Shown: piece by piece, positions 26,858 through 36,953 of the stretch
Layout: each line of letters opens with the position of its first letter
Numbering within the stretch: position 1 is the stretch's first letter
From: JBEATZ01 sp041178545
GTDB taxonomy: Bacteria; Planctomycetota; UBA1135; UBA2386
Direction of reading: 5' to 3'
Assembly: GCA_041178545.1 (NCBI GenBank)
Contig: JBEGVB010000009.1
Location: 50,466 to 114,465 of the forward strand
DNA: 64,000 nt
Position numbers and translations under genes: made by a program
Notes under the pieces: model-generated
The model's database searches: none
Told to the model about the DNA's origin: nothing
The model's input: only the letters and a program-made list of their open reading frames with translations

Positions 26858-29779
26858 ATGCCCAGTGACCGTGTCCCCAACCTGTCCCGGGGTCCTCTCT
26901 CCCGATCCGCTCCCGTCCTCGGCCTCGCGCTGGTTGTCGCCTCCTGCGGCGGCGGCTCGGCCGGTGACCCGGACAACCGCGGCGACTTCAAGGTGGCGTC
27001 CATCAGCACCGGCCGCGGCACCATCTACCCGTACCGCATCCGGCAGGTCGACAGCTTCGGCAACCCGACGCCCGAGGTCCTCAACATCGAGGACATCCAG
27101 ACGCTGCAGGACAACCTGACCGACGTGAACCCGGTGCTGCCGGTCGCCACGCTGGGCACCACGGCCGAACTGCCCGACGGCACCCCCGGCAACCAGTTCC
27201 TGGCCTTCGAGTTCACGCACAAGCTCGACGTGGAGTCGATCCTCAGCCCGCTGCTGGCGAACCAGTCCAACGCGGGCCTCACGGGCGCGCTCAACGTGCT
27301 CGGGTACGACACTTCGACCGAGGCCACCTCCACGTTGTCCGGGCGTGGCTTCGTCAACGGCTACACCTACTTCAACGAGGCCGGCGTGCTCGTGAAGGTG
27401 AAGGCCGTCGAGGCAGACGGCGAGTTCGTCCGCATCCTGGATGCACGTGCGTCCGGCTTCCCCAACTACCAGGGTGCCGCGGCACTCGTGGGCAAGAAGT
27501 CGTTCGTCTTCGTCGCCGACGACGACAACAACCTGCAGACGCTCGACATCTTCCCCTCGGACAAGCTCCTCCGCATCGTCGTGAGCAACGCGGTGCGCGA
27601 CACCGAGAACGACCCGCTCGACCTCGAGGTCACGACGGCGACGACGGTGGGGGACGACACCACGCCGCCACAGGTGATCGGCTACACCGCGATCCCGGAC
27701 ATCACCCCGGGCAACGGCCAGACCAACGTCGACCCGACCACGCAGATCCAGGTGCGGTTCAACAAGCCCGTGCAGCCCGGTGACGTGGGTGCGTTCTTCG
27801 ACCCGCAGGTGTTCACCCCGCCCCTCGGCGGCCTGTCCATCTCGGTGACTTCGGCTGCGCGCACGTTCGGGCTGCTCTACTCGGCGGACCCGTTCTCCTA
27901 CGGCGACTTCTGCAACTACCGAATCACCCCGGCCTACAACCTGCCCGGCCAGGCCTCGGTCACCGTGACCGTCCAGAACACCACCATCCGCAGCCTCAAC
28001 CAGGTGCTGGTGGGGACCGCGGTGAGCAGCTCGTTCACCACCAGTGACGGCCCGGGCATCGTCAACGCGCCCGTCGCCCCCGAGGCCATCTACGTGGGCG
28101 TCGGCGGTGCGACTCCGGGTGTGTCGGTCATCGACCTCAACGGCTTCGGCCAGGGCACCGGCGACCTCACCAGCACCAGGTTCCCGCTCAACCCCAACAT
28201 CGGCCAGCCCGGCGTCAACCCGCCGCTCTCGCCCGGGACGACCAACCTCGACGCCGGCAGCGGCGGCGCCCTCACGCTGGTGAAGGACTCGCAACTCAAC
28301 ACCCTGCTGGTCCGCTCGCCGCTCGTGGGCAGCGTCTCGGACATCCAGGTCGGGGCACCGCTCGACCTGGTGTTCAACAACGAGAACATCAACGTCAACG
28401 CGTCGGCCTCCAACCAGGTCAACGCGGGCACCGGTCTCGTCTCCGCCGGCAACTGCATCTTCTCGGCGCCGCACCCCAACCCGCCGCGCCTCGTGTTCCC
28501 GCCGCCCAACCCGGACCGCGCCATCTTCGGTGAGGAACCCACGGTGTCCGGCGGCTTGAACCTGCTGCAGCAGGGCAACCCGTTCAGCTCGGTGCAGGGG
28601 GAGCTCGGCATCTTCGGCACCAGCGCGATCACGTTCGTCGGCCCCGCGCCGCCCCCGAACCAGCCGCCGCCGCCGCCGCAGTTCACGCCCTTCAACGTGC
28701 GCCAGCAGGTTGGGCACTTCCTCTACGTGCTGGACTCCGAGAACCGCCGCGTCTTGGTGCTCAACAGCAACCGCTTCACGGTGCTGGACACCATCAACTT
28801 CCCCGGGCCCGTCGACCTCAGCATCAGCCCCAACATCAAGCTGATGGCGGTCGCCAACTACGCCGGCTCGACGGTGAGCTTCCTCGACATCGACCCGCTG
28901 AGCTCGCGCTTCCACCAGATCGTGGGTGAGGCGCGCGTGCAGGCAGGTCCCATCAAGGTGTCCTGGCAGCCGGACGGCGAGGACGTGATCGCAGTGTGCG
29001 AGGGGTCGAACTTCCTGAGCATCATCAGTGCGTCCGACCTGAGCGTCCGTCGCTCGGTGGCAGGCTTCCTCAACAGCCCGATCGACATCGCGGTCACCCC
29101 GCGCTTCGTGGCCACGGGTTTCACGCAGGGCGTCTACTACGCCTACGTGCTCAACGCCAACGGCTCGGTGGCGATCTACGAGTCGGGTCCCGACGGCGTG
29201 AACGGCATCGGGTTCAACGACATGGTGGGGCAGATCCCCAACGTGACGTTCCCGCGCGCCCGCGGCATCCGCTACGACTACGCGTCGCAGAATGGTTCGG
29301 CCTACATCGGCCACGTGGACGAGAACGGGCTCGGTGTCGTGTCCCGCCTCGACCTCACCTCGTCGCCGACGGGCCCGCAGCCGCTGAACGCCAACTCGGG
29401 CGGCTTCGTGCTGCCGCCGACCTTCCGCCAGAAGGAGTACGGCGTCAACGTCCGGTTCGGCGGGACCAGCGCCACGACCCCGCTGCGCGACCTGCTCTCG
29501 GGCAACGCCATTGCCGACGTGTGCACCGACGAGCTCGTCAACCTCGGCGGAGCGCTCGGCCAGGCCACGCAGTACAACACCGGCCTCTCGGTGCCGTCGT
29601 TCCGCCACTCCGGCAAGGACGGCGTGAAGGGCACTGCGCCGGCGATCACGCCGCGCCTCCTGTTCGTTGCGTACTCGGACGTCGGCAAGATCGACGTCAT
29701 CGAGATCATCTCGGGCCGCAAGATCACCGCGATCCAGGCCCCCGGCGTGCGCAGCGTCTCCGGTTACTGGAGACAGTGA
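26858..29779 (+). CDS. Large secreted lipoprotein with Ig-like (Big_5) domain and beta-propeller repeats
   Basis: 973 aa. N-terminal lipoprotein signal ending ALVVASC, then a Gly/Ser linker. Around residues 275-390 a bacterial Ig-like domain is visible (ITPGNGQTNVDPTTQIQVRF...SSSFTTSDGPG; the 'V....T.I.V.F..PV' pattern of Big_5). The C-terminal third (about 620-970) has propeller-like blades of the YVTN/lactonase type: FLYVLDSENRRVLVLNSNRF, LMAVANYAGSTVSFLDID, YAYVLNANGSVAIYESGP, ending with RLLFVAYSDVGKIDVIEII. A proline-rich stretch PPPNQPPPPPQ separates the parts. Likely surface-exposed; function unknown. Such proteins are typical of planctomycetes. The stop is followed 2 nt later by a DUF6807 gene. 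Confidence 0.82.
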   Translation: MPSDRVPNLSRGPLSRSAPVLGLALVVASCGGGSAGDPDNRGDFKVASISTGRGTIYPYRIRQVDSFGNPTPEVLNIEDIQTLQDNLTDVNPVLPVATLGTTAELPDGTPGNQFLAFEFTHKLDVESILSPLLANQSNAGLTGALNVLGYDTSTEATSTLSGRGFVNGYTYFNEAGVLVKVKAVEADGEFVRILDARASGFPNYQGAAALVGKKSFVFVADDDNNLQTLDIFPSDKLLRIVVSNAVRDTENDPLDLEVTTATTVGDDTTPPQVIGYTAIPDITPGNGQTNVDPTTQIQVRFNKPVQPGDVGAFFDPQVFTPPLGGLSISVTSAARTFGLLYSADPFSYGDFCNYRITPAYNLPGQASVTVTVQNTTIRSLNQVLVGTAVSSSFTTSDGPGIVNAPVAPEAIYVGVGGATPGVSVIDLNGFGQGTGDLTSTRFPLNPNIGQPGVNPPLSPGTTNLDAGSGGALTLVKDSQLNTLLVRSPLVGSVSDIQVGAPLDLVFNNENINVNASASNQVNAGTGLVSAGNCIFSAPHPNPPRLVFPPPNPDRAIFGEEPTVSGGLNLLQQGNPFSSVQGELGIFGTSAITFVGPAPPPNQPPPPPQFTPFNVRQQVGHFLYVLDSENRRVLVLNSNRFTVLDTINFPGPVDLSISPNIKLMAVANYAGSTVSFLDIDPLSSRFHQIVGEARVQAGPIKVSWQPDGEDVIAVCEGSNFLSIISASDLSVRRSVAGFLNSPIDIAVTPRFVATGFTQGVYYAYVLNANGSVAIYESGPDGVNGIGFNDMVGQIPNVTFPRARGIRYDYASQNGSAYIGHVDENGLGVVSRLDLTSSPTGPQPLNANSGGFVLPPTFRQKEYGVNVRFGGTSATTPLRDLLSGNAIADVCTDELVNLGGALGQATQYNTGLSVPSFRHSGKDGVKGTAPAITPRLLFVAYSDVGKIDVIEIISGRKITAIQAPGVRSVSGYWRQ

Positions 29780-29781
29780 GC

Positions 29782-30756
29782 ATGGGACGCGGGGCAGGTG
29801 CACTCGGTGCCCTTGCCCTGCACTTGTTGCTCCCCGGGGTGCTGCTGACCGCGTGCCGTGAGTCGCCGAGGCTCGTCTACGAGCACGGTGGTGCCGAGCG
29901 CGGCGCAGTCCTCCTCGACGGCGAGCGTGCGGCAGGTCTCGTGTTCGGCGGGCCGCGCGGGCTCGCCCTGTGGCCGCTGCATGCGACCACCGGTGCCGAG
30001 GTCACCCGCGCCTTCCCGCTGGGCCGGCGCGACGGCGAGCCCGAGGACCACCCGCACCACGTGAGCCTGTGGTTCGCGCACGGCGACGTGAACGGCACCG
30101 ACTTCTGGGCGGGTGCGGGGCGCATCGAGCGCGTGGGTGTCCCGCGCATCACCGGGGAGACGGTTTCCGTGTCGCACCGGTGGGTCGCACCCGACGGCAC
30201 CGAGGTCGCAACGGACGTGCGCGACCTGCGGTTCGAGCAGGGCCGCACGGGGCGCGGGGCGCGCTGGCGCTCTGTGGACGCTGCAGTGGGACTGCGCGCA
30301 CCCCACGGCCCGCTGCGCATCGGCGACACCAAGGAGGGCACGTTTGCCGTGCGGCTGCGTCCCGAGTTCTGCCTCGTGGGGGACAAGGCGGCAGGTGTCC
30401 TGCGCAATGCCGCCGGCGACCGCGGCAACGACGCGTGGGGCAGGCGCGCACGATGGGTGGCCTGGCAGGCCGAGGTGGAGGGGGCAATCCTCACCCTCGC
30501 GATGTTCGACCACCCGCGCAACCACGGCCACCCGACCCCCTGGCACGCGCGTGGCTACGGCCTCTGTGCCGCCAACCCGTTCGGCGTCCACGACTTCGAG
30601 AAGCTGCCGCCGGGCACCGGCGAGCTGGTGGTCCCGCACGGCGGCGTGCTGGCGTTCCGCCACTGCGTGTGGGTCGTCGAGGGTGCCGTGTCCGACGCGG
30701 AACTCGATGCGGTCTGGCAGGACTGGCAGGCGCAGCCGTCACCCGGCTCAGGTTGA
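29782..30756 (+). CDS. DUF6807 family protein (second copy)
   Basis: 324 aa with a probable lipoprotein signal (LLLPGVLLTAC). The family motif is clear in DHPHHVSLWFAHGDVNGTDF, followed later by MFDHPRNHGHPTPWHARGY and NPFGVHDFEKLPPG. It is diverged from the copy at 17312-18223, so the two probably act on different ligands. Its ATG is 2 nt after the stop of the Ig-like/propeller gene, with GGAG 9 nt upstream, so it is read in the same unit. Role unknown. Confidence 0.8.
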   Translation: MGRGAGALGALALHLLLPGVLLTACRESPRLVYEHGGAERGAVLLDGERAAGLVFGGPRGLALWPLHATTGAEVTRAFPLGRRDGEPEDHPHHVSLWFAHGDVNGTDFWAGAGRIERVGVPRITGETVSVSHRWVAPDGTEVATDVRDLRFEQGRTGRGARWRSVDAAVGLRAPHGPLRIGDTKEGTFAVRLRPEFCLVGDKAAGVLRNAAGDRGNDAWGRRARWVAWQAEVEGAILTLAMFDHPRNHGHPTPWHARGYGLCAANPFGVHDFEKLPPGTGELVVPHGGVLAFRHCVWVVEGAVSDAELDAVWQDWQAQPSPGSG

Positions 30757-30799
30757 TTGCTGCTTCGTCCCAGCGGGTTGCGGTTCGTCCGGCACCGGC

Positions 30800-30805
30800 C
30801 ACAAT
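30800..30805 (+). promoter_or_regulatory. -10-like CACAAT, 6 nt before the cytochrome/LRR/YHS gene
   Basis: CACAAT-N6-ATG with no Shine-Dalgarno; probable leaderless start. Confidence 0.4.
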
Positions 30806-30811
30806 CCCTGC

Positions 30812-31987
30812 ATGAGTGACAACGGCACGGGCTGGTTGGTTGCGCTGGGGGCAGGCCTGGTGTTCGCGGCCGCTCCGCAGCCCCGCGCCCAGGATCCGCA
30901 GCCGACACCCGCAGCACCCGCGCCAGCACCCGTCAAGGTCGACTTCGTGCGCGATGTTGCCCCGCTGCTCTGGCAGCGTTGCGTGCACTGCCACGGTGCC
31001 GGCAAGGACAAGGGCGACCTGCGGCTCGATGCCAGGGAGCACGTCCTCGGTGCGGAGGCCTCCAGCATCGTGCCGGGCAGGCCCGAGGAGAGCCTGTTGG
31101 TCGAGCGCATCCTGCTGCCGGTCACCGACGAGGAACGCATGCCGGCCGAGGGCGAACCGCTGTCACCCAAGCAGGTGGAGATCCTCCGCTCGTGGATCGC
31201 ACAGGGCGCAGAGTGGCCGGAGGCCGGCGAGCAGTGGTTCCGCGAGGCCTACGACCGGCTTGCCTCCAAGAGCCCCACCGTGCCGGAACTCGGTGCTGCC
31301 GAGGCCGCGGCCGTCGACGAGGCACGTGTGCGGCTGGTCGCGCGCGGGGTCGTGGCCCAGCCGCTTGCCGACGACACCAAGGCCCTGGACGTCAACTTCA
31401 GCCCGCTGGGTGCCAAGGCCACCGACGAGTTGTGGGCGCTGGCCCTGCCGCTGGGCAGCCAGGTCGTGTGGCTCAACCTTGCGCGCAGTGCCGTGACGCC
31501 GACGGCCCTCTCGGGGATCGGTGCCTTCGCCAGCCTGCAGCGCCTCAACCTGTCGGGTACGGCGGTGGGGGACGAGGCCATGGAACACGTGGCCGCGCTC
31601 CCGAACTTGCAGGTCCTCCAACTCGTCTCCACGCGCGTCACCGACCAGGGGCTGCGGCGCCTCCACGGCACGCGCTCGCTCCAGCGCGTCTACCTGTGGG
31701 GCAGCGCGGTCTCTGCAGAGGGAGCCGCCGCCCTGGCTGCAGCCCTGCCCGGCGTGAAGGTGGACCACGGCGCGTACGTCAACGAGCGCGTGCAGGCGGC
31801 CGCAGCAAGGCCAGTCGCGGAGCCCAAGCAGCCTGCCGTGGTGCTGGCGCAGCCCCAGTGCCCGGTCAGCGGCAAGCCTGCCGACCCGGCGCACGTGTTC
31901 GTCCACGAGGGGAAGACCTACGGGTTCTGCTGCGCCAACTGCCTGGCGCAGTTCCGCTCCGACCCGAAGAAGTACCTCGGCCGCTGA
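30812..31987 (+). CDS. Planctomycete cytochrome c-like, leucine-rich repeat and YHS domain protein
   Basis: 391 aa, secreted (signal WLVALGAGLVFAAAPQPRAQ). Order of modules: a planctomycete-type cytochrome c motif (FVRDVAPLLWQRCVHCHGAG; heme CVHCH) with RMPAEGEPLS, a leucine-rich repeat block (about residues 205-310: LNLARSAVTPTALSGIGAF, LQRLNLSGTAVGDEAM, LQVLQLVSTRVTDQGL), and a C-terminal YHS metal-binding domain (about 345-391) with CPVSGKPADPAHVFVHEG and FCCANC. YHS domains bind heavy metals via cysteines. The combination suggests a periplasmic redox or metal-handling protein; the partner is unknown. Confidence 0.8.
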   Translation: MSDNGTGWLVALGAGLVFAAAPQPRAQDPQPTPAAPAPAPVKVDFVRDVAPLLWQRCVHCHGAGKDKGDLRLDAREHVLGAEASSIVPGRPEESLLVERILLPVTDEERMPAEGEPLSPKQVEILRSWIAQGAEWPEAGEQWFREAYDRLASKSPTVPELGAAEAAAVDEARVRLVARGVVAQPLADDTKALDVNFSPLGAKATDELWALALPLGSQVVWLNLARSAVTPTALSGIGAFASLQRLNLSGTAVGDEAMEHVAALPNLQVLQLVSTRVTDQGLRRLHGTRSLQRVYLWGSAVSAEGAAALAAALPGVKVDHGAYVNERVQAAAARPVAEPKQPAVVLAQPQCPVSGKPADPAHVFVHEGKTYGFCCANCLAQFRSDPKKYLGR

Positions 31988-31995
31988 ACCCTTCG

Positions 31996-32014
31996 CCGCG
32001 CGGCAAGCGCGCGG
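31996..32014. terminator. Hairpin between convergent genes
   Basis: Perfect 7-bp stem CCGCGCG-GCAAG-CGCGCGG fills the 27-bp gap between the convergent stops. No T-tract, so a weak or bidirectional terminator is possible. Confidence 0.4.
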
Positions 32015-32509
32015 TCAGTGGTGGTGGCCGCCCGGGCCGTGGACGTGCCCGTGTTCCATCTCTTCGCGGGTTGCCTTGCGCACCTCGACCACCTCGACCG
32101 CGAAGCGCAGCGTGCGTCCGGCCATCGGGTGGTTGTAGGTGACGGTCACCTCGGACTCGCCGACATCCTTCACCCACAGCGGCTGCGGTTCCCCGCCCTC
32201 GCCCTGGGTGTGGAACATCATGCCCGGCTGCAGCTTCTGGCCCTTGGGGAACGCCTTGCGGGGCACCACTTCCTCGCCCTCGGGGTCGTACTCGCCGTAA
32301 CCCTCACCCGGGGGCACGTCGGCCTGCGCCTTGGCGCCGGCCTTCAGTCCCGTGAGCTGCTTCTCGAGCCCCGGGACGATGTTGGCTGCGCCGTGCAGGT
32401 AGGTGAGCGGTTCGCCGCCCACCGAGGTGTCGGCAACGGTGCCGTCCTCCAGCGTCAGGGTGTAGTGGATGGAGACGACGGTTCCGTCTGCGATGGCGAG
32501 TTGGGTCAC
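32015..32509 (-). CDS. SlyD-like FKBP-type peptidyl-prolyl isomerase
   Basis: 164 aa, cytoplasmic. FKBP core with an inserted flap: VVSIHYTLTLEDGTVADTS, LTYLHGAANIVPGLEKQLTG, PPGEGYGEYDPEGEEVV and VTVTYNHPMAGRTLRF are the SlyD family blocks. The tail is His-rich (HGHVHGPGGHHH), as in metal-binding SlyD proteins, which also serve nickel delivery. The GTG at 32509 is chosen because the conserved region starts nine residues later; the box TATCCT lies 6 nt upstream, suggesting a leaderless transcript. Confidence 0.9.
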   Translation of the reverse strand: MTQLAIADGTVVSIHYTLTLEDGTVADTSVGGEPLTYLHGAANIVPGLEKQLTGLKAGAKAQADVPPGEGYGEYDPEGEEVVPRKAFPKGQKLQPGMMFHTQGEGGEPQPLWVKDVGESEVTVTYNHPMAGRTLRFAVEVVEVRKATREEMEHGHVHGPGGHHH

Positions 32510-32515
32510 CCGGGC

Positions 32516-32521
32516 AGGATA
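32516..32521 (-). promoter_or_regulatory. -10-like TATCCT, 6 nt before the SlyD-like start
   Basis: TATCCT-N6-GTG on the minus strand with no Shine-Dalgarno. Confidence 0.45.
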
Positions 32522-32661
32522 GTCAGGCTGCCGGCAAACGCCAGCGCGCCACGGCGACCGGCCGCGAAACGCCTGTTGGCGGGTCGCATGGGCCGGATCC
32601 ACGCGCAACCGTGTGGAATCCAGGTGGGGCGGGGTATCCTCCGCGCGCCACCTCGACAGCC

Positions 32662-34586
<1,925 letters not shown>

Positions 34587-34590
<4 letters not shown>

Positions 34591-35768
34591 GCGCGACCCG
34601 TGTCCCGCTGCCGACGATCCGGCGGGAACTGGGCCGGGTCGACCAGGGCGAGGTGGGGCCAACCCTCCTCCTGCAGGGCGGCATCCACGGCAACGAGCCC
34701 GCAGGCGTCGTGGCCATCCAGCGCGTCCTCGCTCGCCTGCAGGAACTCGGCACCCGGGTTGCCGGGCGCGTCGTGGCGTTGGCGGGCAACCTGCCTGCGC
34801 TCGAGCTGGGCAACCGGTACGTCGTGCGCGACCTCAACCGCCAGTGGTTGCCCGGGAGCCTCGAGCGGCTCCACCGCGCAGACCCTGCAGACGACACGCC
34901 GGAGGACCGGGAGCAGCGCGAGCTGCTGCGGTGCTACGAGAGCGTGGTCGCCAGTGCCTCGGGGCCTGTGGTCTTCCTCGACCTGCACACCAGCTCTGCA
35001 GACGGGCCTCCTTTCGTCGTCCTCGCGGACACCATCGACAACCGGCGCATCGGGGTCGCCCTCGGGGTCCCGATCCTGCTGGGCCTCGAGGAGCTCATCG
35101 ACGGTGCCTGCATGGAGTGGTTCAGCAGCCGAGGCATCGTCAACTGCGCCATCGAGGGTGGCAGGCACCAGCACCAGGACACCGTCGGCAACCTCGAGTC
35201 CGCGGTCTGGCTCGCCCTCGAGGCCATCGGCATCCTCCGCAAGGGAGCCGTCGACCTCGGGCCGCACCGGGCGCACCTGACCCGGGTCACCAAGGGCCTG
35301 CCTCCCGTCGTCGAGATCTTCCACCGGCACGCCATCGTCCCCGAGGACCGGTTCCGCATGGAACCGGGCTTCCTCAACTTCAGCCCCGTCGTGCGCGGCC
35401 AGTTGCTTGCCCAGGAGCGCGGCAACGAGGTGCGTGCCACCAGCAGTGCGCGTGTGCTGCTGCCGCTCTACCAGGCGCAGGGAGACGACGGGTTCTTCCT
35501 GGGCCGGCCGGTCACCCCGCTTTGGACCTGGCTCGCGCGCGTGCTGCGGGGACTCCACCTCAGCCGCATCGTGCGCTGGTTCCCGGGCGTGCGGCGCGAT
35601 CCCGAGGACCCTGCCACGTTGGTCGTCGACCCGCGCATTGCCCGCTGGTTCATGCTCGAGGTCTTCCACCTGCTCGGCTACCGCAGGCAGGGTCGACGCG
35701 GCGCGAGCATGACCTTCACCAAGCGGCGGTCGCGTGAGGAGAATGCGCTGCTGGGACCCCAGCGGTAG
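34587..35768 (+). CDS. M14-family succinylglutamate desuccinylase/aspartoacylase-like enzyme
   Basis: 393 aa. Zinc-dependent amide hydrolase of the AstE/ASPA group. Zinc ligands and active-site residues are seen in LLQGGIHGNEPAGVVAI (HxxE), VVRDLNRQW (substrate Asn-Arg) and FLDLHTSS (third zinc ligand His); the catalytic Glu fits CAIEGGRHQHQ. The C-terminal beta domain (EDRFRMEPGFLNF) is present, then an extra ~70-residue tail rich in Arg. GTG start overlapping the ligase stop by 4 nt. The pairing of an amide ligase with an amide hydrolase suggests a matched make/break system for a gamma-glutamyl or similar amide; that is inference. Confidence 0.8.
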
Positions 35769-35812
35769 TTGACGGTGCCGGGTCGTCGGCAGGAACCGCT
35801 GCCCGTGCAGGG

Positions 35813-36940
35813 CTAGACGGGCCCGCGGTCGGTGTCGAAACCGTAGTAGCGCACGTCCGGCACCCTCGGCACCAGGTCGGGAGGCAGCAGCAGCGTGCGC
35901 GCGGCCCATGCCTCGGTGAACACGCGGTACTTGAGTGCCGTCTGGTCGAGGTAGGCCACGCCGTCGCTGCCGCCGGTGCCGACGCGGCGGCCGATCACGC
36001 GCTCGACCATGCGGGCATGGCGCTGGCGGAAGACCAACATCGCCTGCTCGGTCTCGACGAGGGTGTCGAGCACCTGGCCGGGCCAGCTGAGCAGGGGCAG
36101 GGTCCGGTTCGAGTCGATGAAGAGGATCGCGGCCCGCAAGCGCTTGCGGAACCTCCGCTGGGCAGGGTCGGCCACGTCCTCTGCCATCAGGTGCCTGCGT
36201 GCACCCTGGAGCTGGCCGGCGTAGCGCGCCTGCAGGCGCTCGGTGTCGCCCGGGCCGAGGGCCTGGACGGCAACCATCCCGGCCATGGCCCTGCGGTTCA
36301 TCTCCACGTGCCCAGCGAGGTACTCGTCGACGAATCGGTCGACGACGGCCTCGTCGCCGGGGTCAGCGGGGTTGCTGCCCTGGATGGGGGTGCGCCACAG
36401 CCACTGGTCGACGGCGTCCTTGAGGCTCGGGCCCTCGGCCAGGCGGCGTTGCACGCGACGCAGTGCAGGGGATGCCGAGCCGTCGCGAGCCTCGAGCGAC
36501 TTGAGGTAGCTGCCCTCGTTGCCGAAGGGGATGCGCTCGGCGTCCTCGAGCCCGAGCAGGATCTCGATCTCGCGCATCTGTGCCGACTGGAAGCCCGACG
36601 CGGGATTGAGCTTGTCGCGGAACAGCAGGTACTCCTGCGTGCGCATCGTCTCCATCAGCCGGAACTGCGATGCAGCGAGGTCGAACAGGACGCCCACACG
36701 CTGGAGCGCCGCCACGGCGCCCGACAGCGCGGTCTCCGGGACGTGCGGCGCACGGAAGAGGTTGCGTGCGGTCACGAGCTCGCGGATGGCGAGCTTGAAC
36801 CAGAGCTCGTCGACCTGGTGGATGACGATGAAGCGGACCTCGTCGTCGGACAGTCTCGCCTCGTCGCCGTCGACGCCGTGCTGCAGGTCGAGCAGTTGCT
36901 CGACGCGGATGTAGTCCCAGTAGGTGGTGGGGGCACGCAT
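35813..36940 (-). CDS. kynA: Tryptophan 2,3-dioxygenase
   Basis: 375 aa, heme enzyme that opens the indole ring of L-tryptophan to N-formylkynurenine, first step of the kynurenine pathway. Conserved blocks: MRAPTTYWDYIRVEQLLDLQ, FIVIHQVDELWFKLAIREL, a FRLMETM segment, LNPASGFQSAQMREIEILLG, and the heme-ligand His region FRQRHARMVERVIG followed by RRVGTGGSDGVAYL. The family GTGGSSG carries Asp for one Ser here (GTGGSDG). The ATG is preceded by TAACCT 7 nt upstream, whose TAA doubles as the stop codon of the upstream gene. No other kynurenine-pathway gene is in the window. Confidence 0.95.
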   Translation of the reverse strand: MRAPTTYWDYIRVEQLLDLQHGVDGDEARLSDDEVRFIVIHQVDELWFKLAIRELVTARNLFRAPHVPETALSGAVAALQRVGVLFDLAASQFRLMETMRTQEYLLFRDKLNPASGFQSAQMREIEILLGLEDAERIPFGNEGSYLKSLEARDGSASPALRRVQRRLAEGPSLKDAVDQWLWRTPIQGSNPADPGDEAVVDRFVDEYLAGHVEMNRRAMAGMVAVQALGPGDTERLQARYAGQLQGARRHLMAEDVADPAQRRFRKRLRAAILFIDSNRTLPLLSWPGQVLDTLVETEQAMLVFRQRHARMVERVIGRRVGTGGSDGVAYLDQTALKYRVFTEAWAARTLLLPPDLVPRVPDVRYYGFDTDRGPV

Positions 36941-36947
36941 GCCCCAC

Positions 36948-36953
36948 AGGTTA
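36948..36953 (-). promoter_or_regulatory. -10-like TAACCT, 7 nt before the tryptophan dioxygenase start
   Basis: TAACCT-N7-ATG; its TAA is also the stop codon of the upstream gene. Predicts an internal leaderless start. Confidence 0.45.

Noticed and set aside
26591..29803. A 1070-codon open frame on the minus strand
   Set aside because: Antisense to the Ig-like/propeller lipoprotein gene, which has a signal peptide, a promoter and family motifs.
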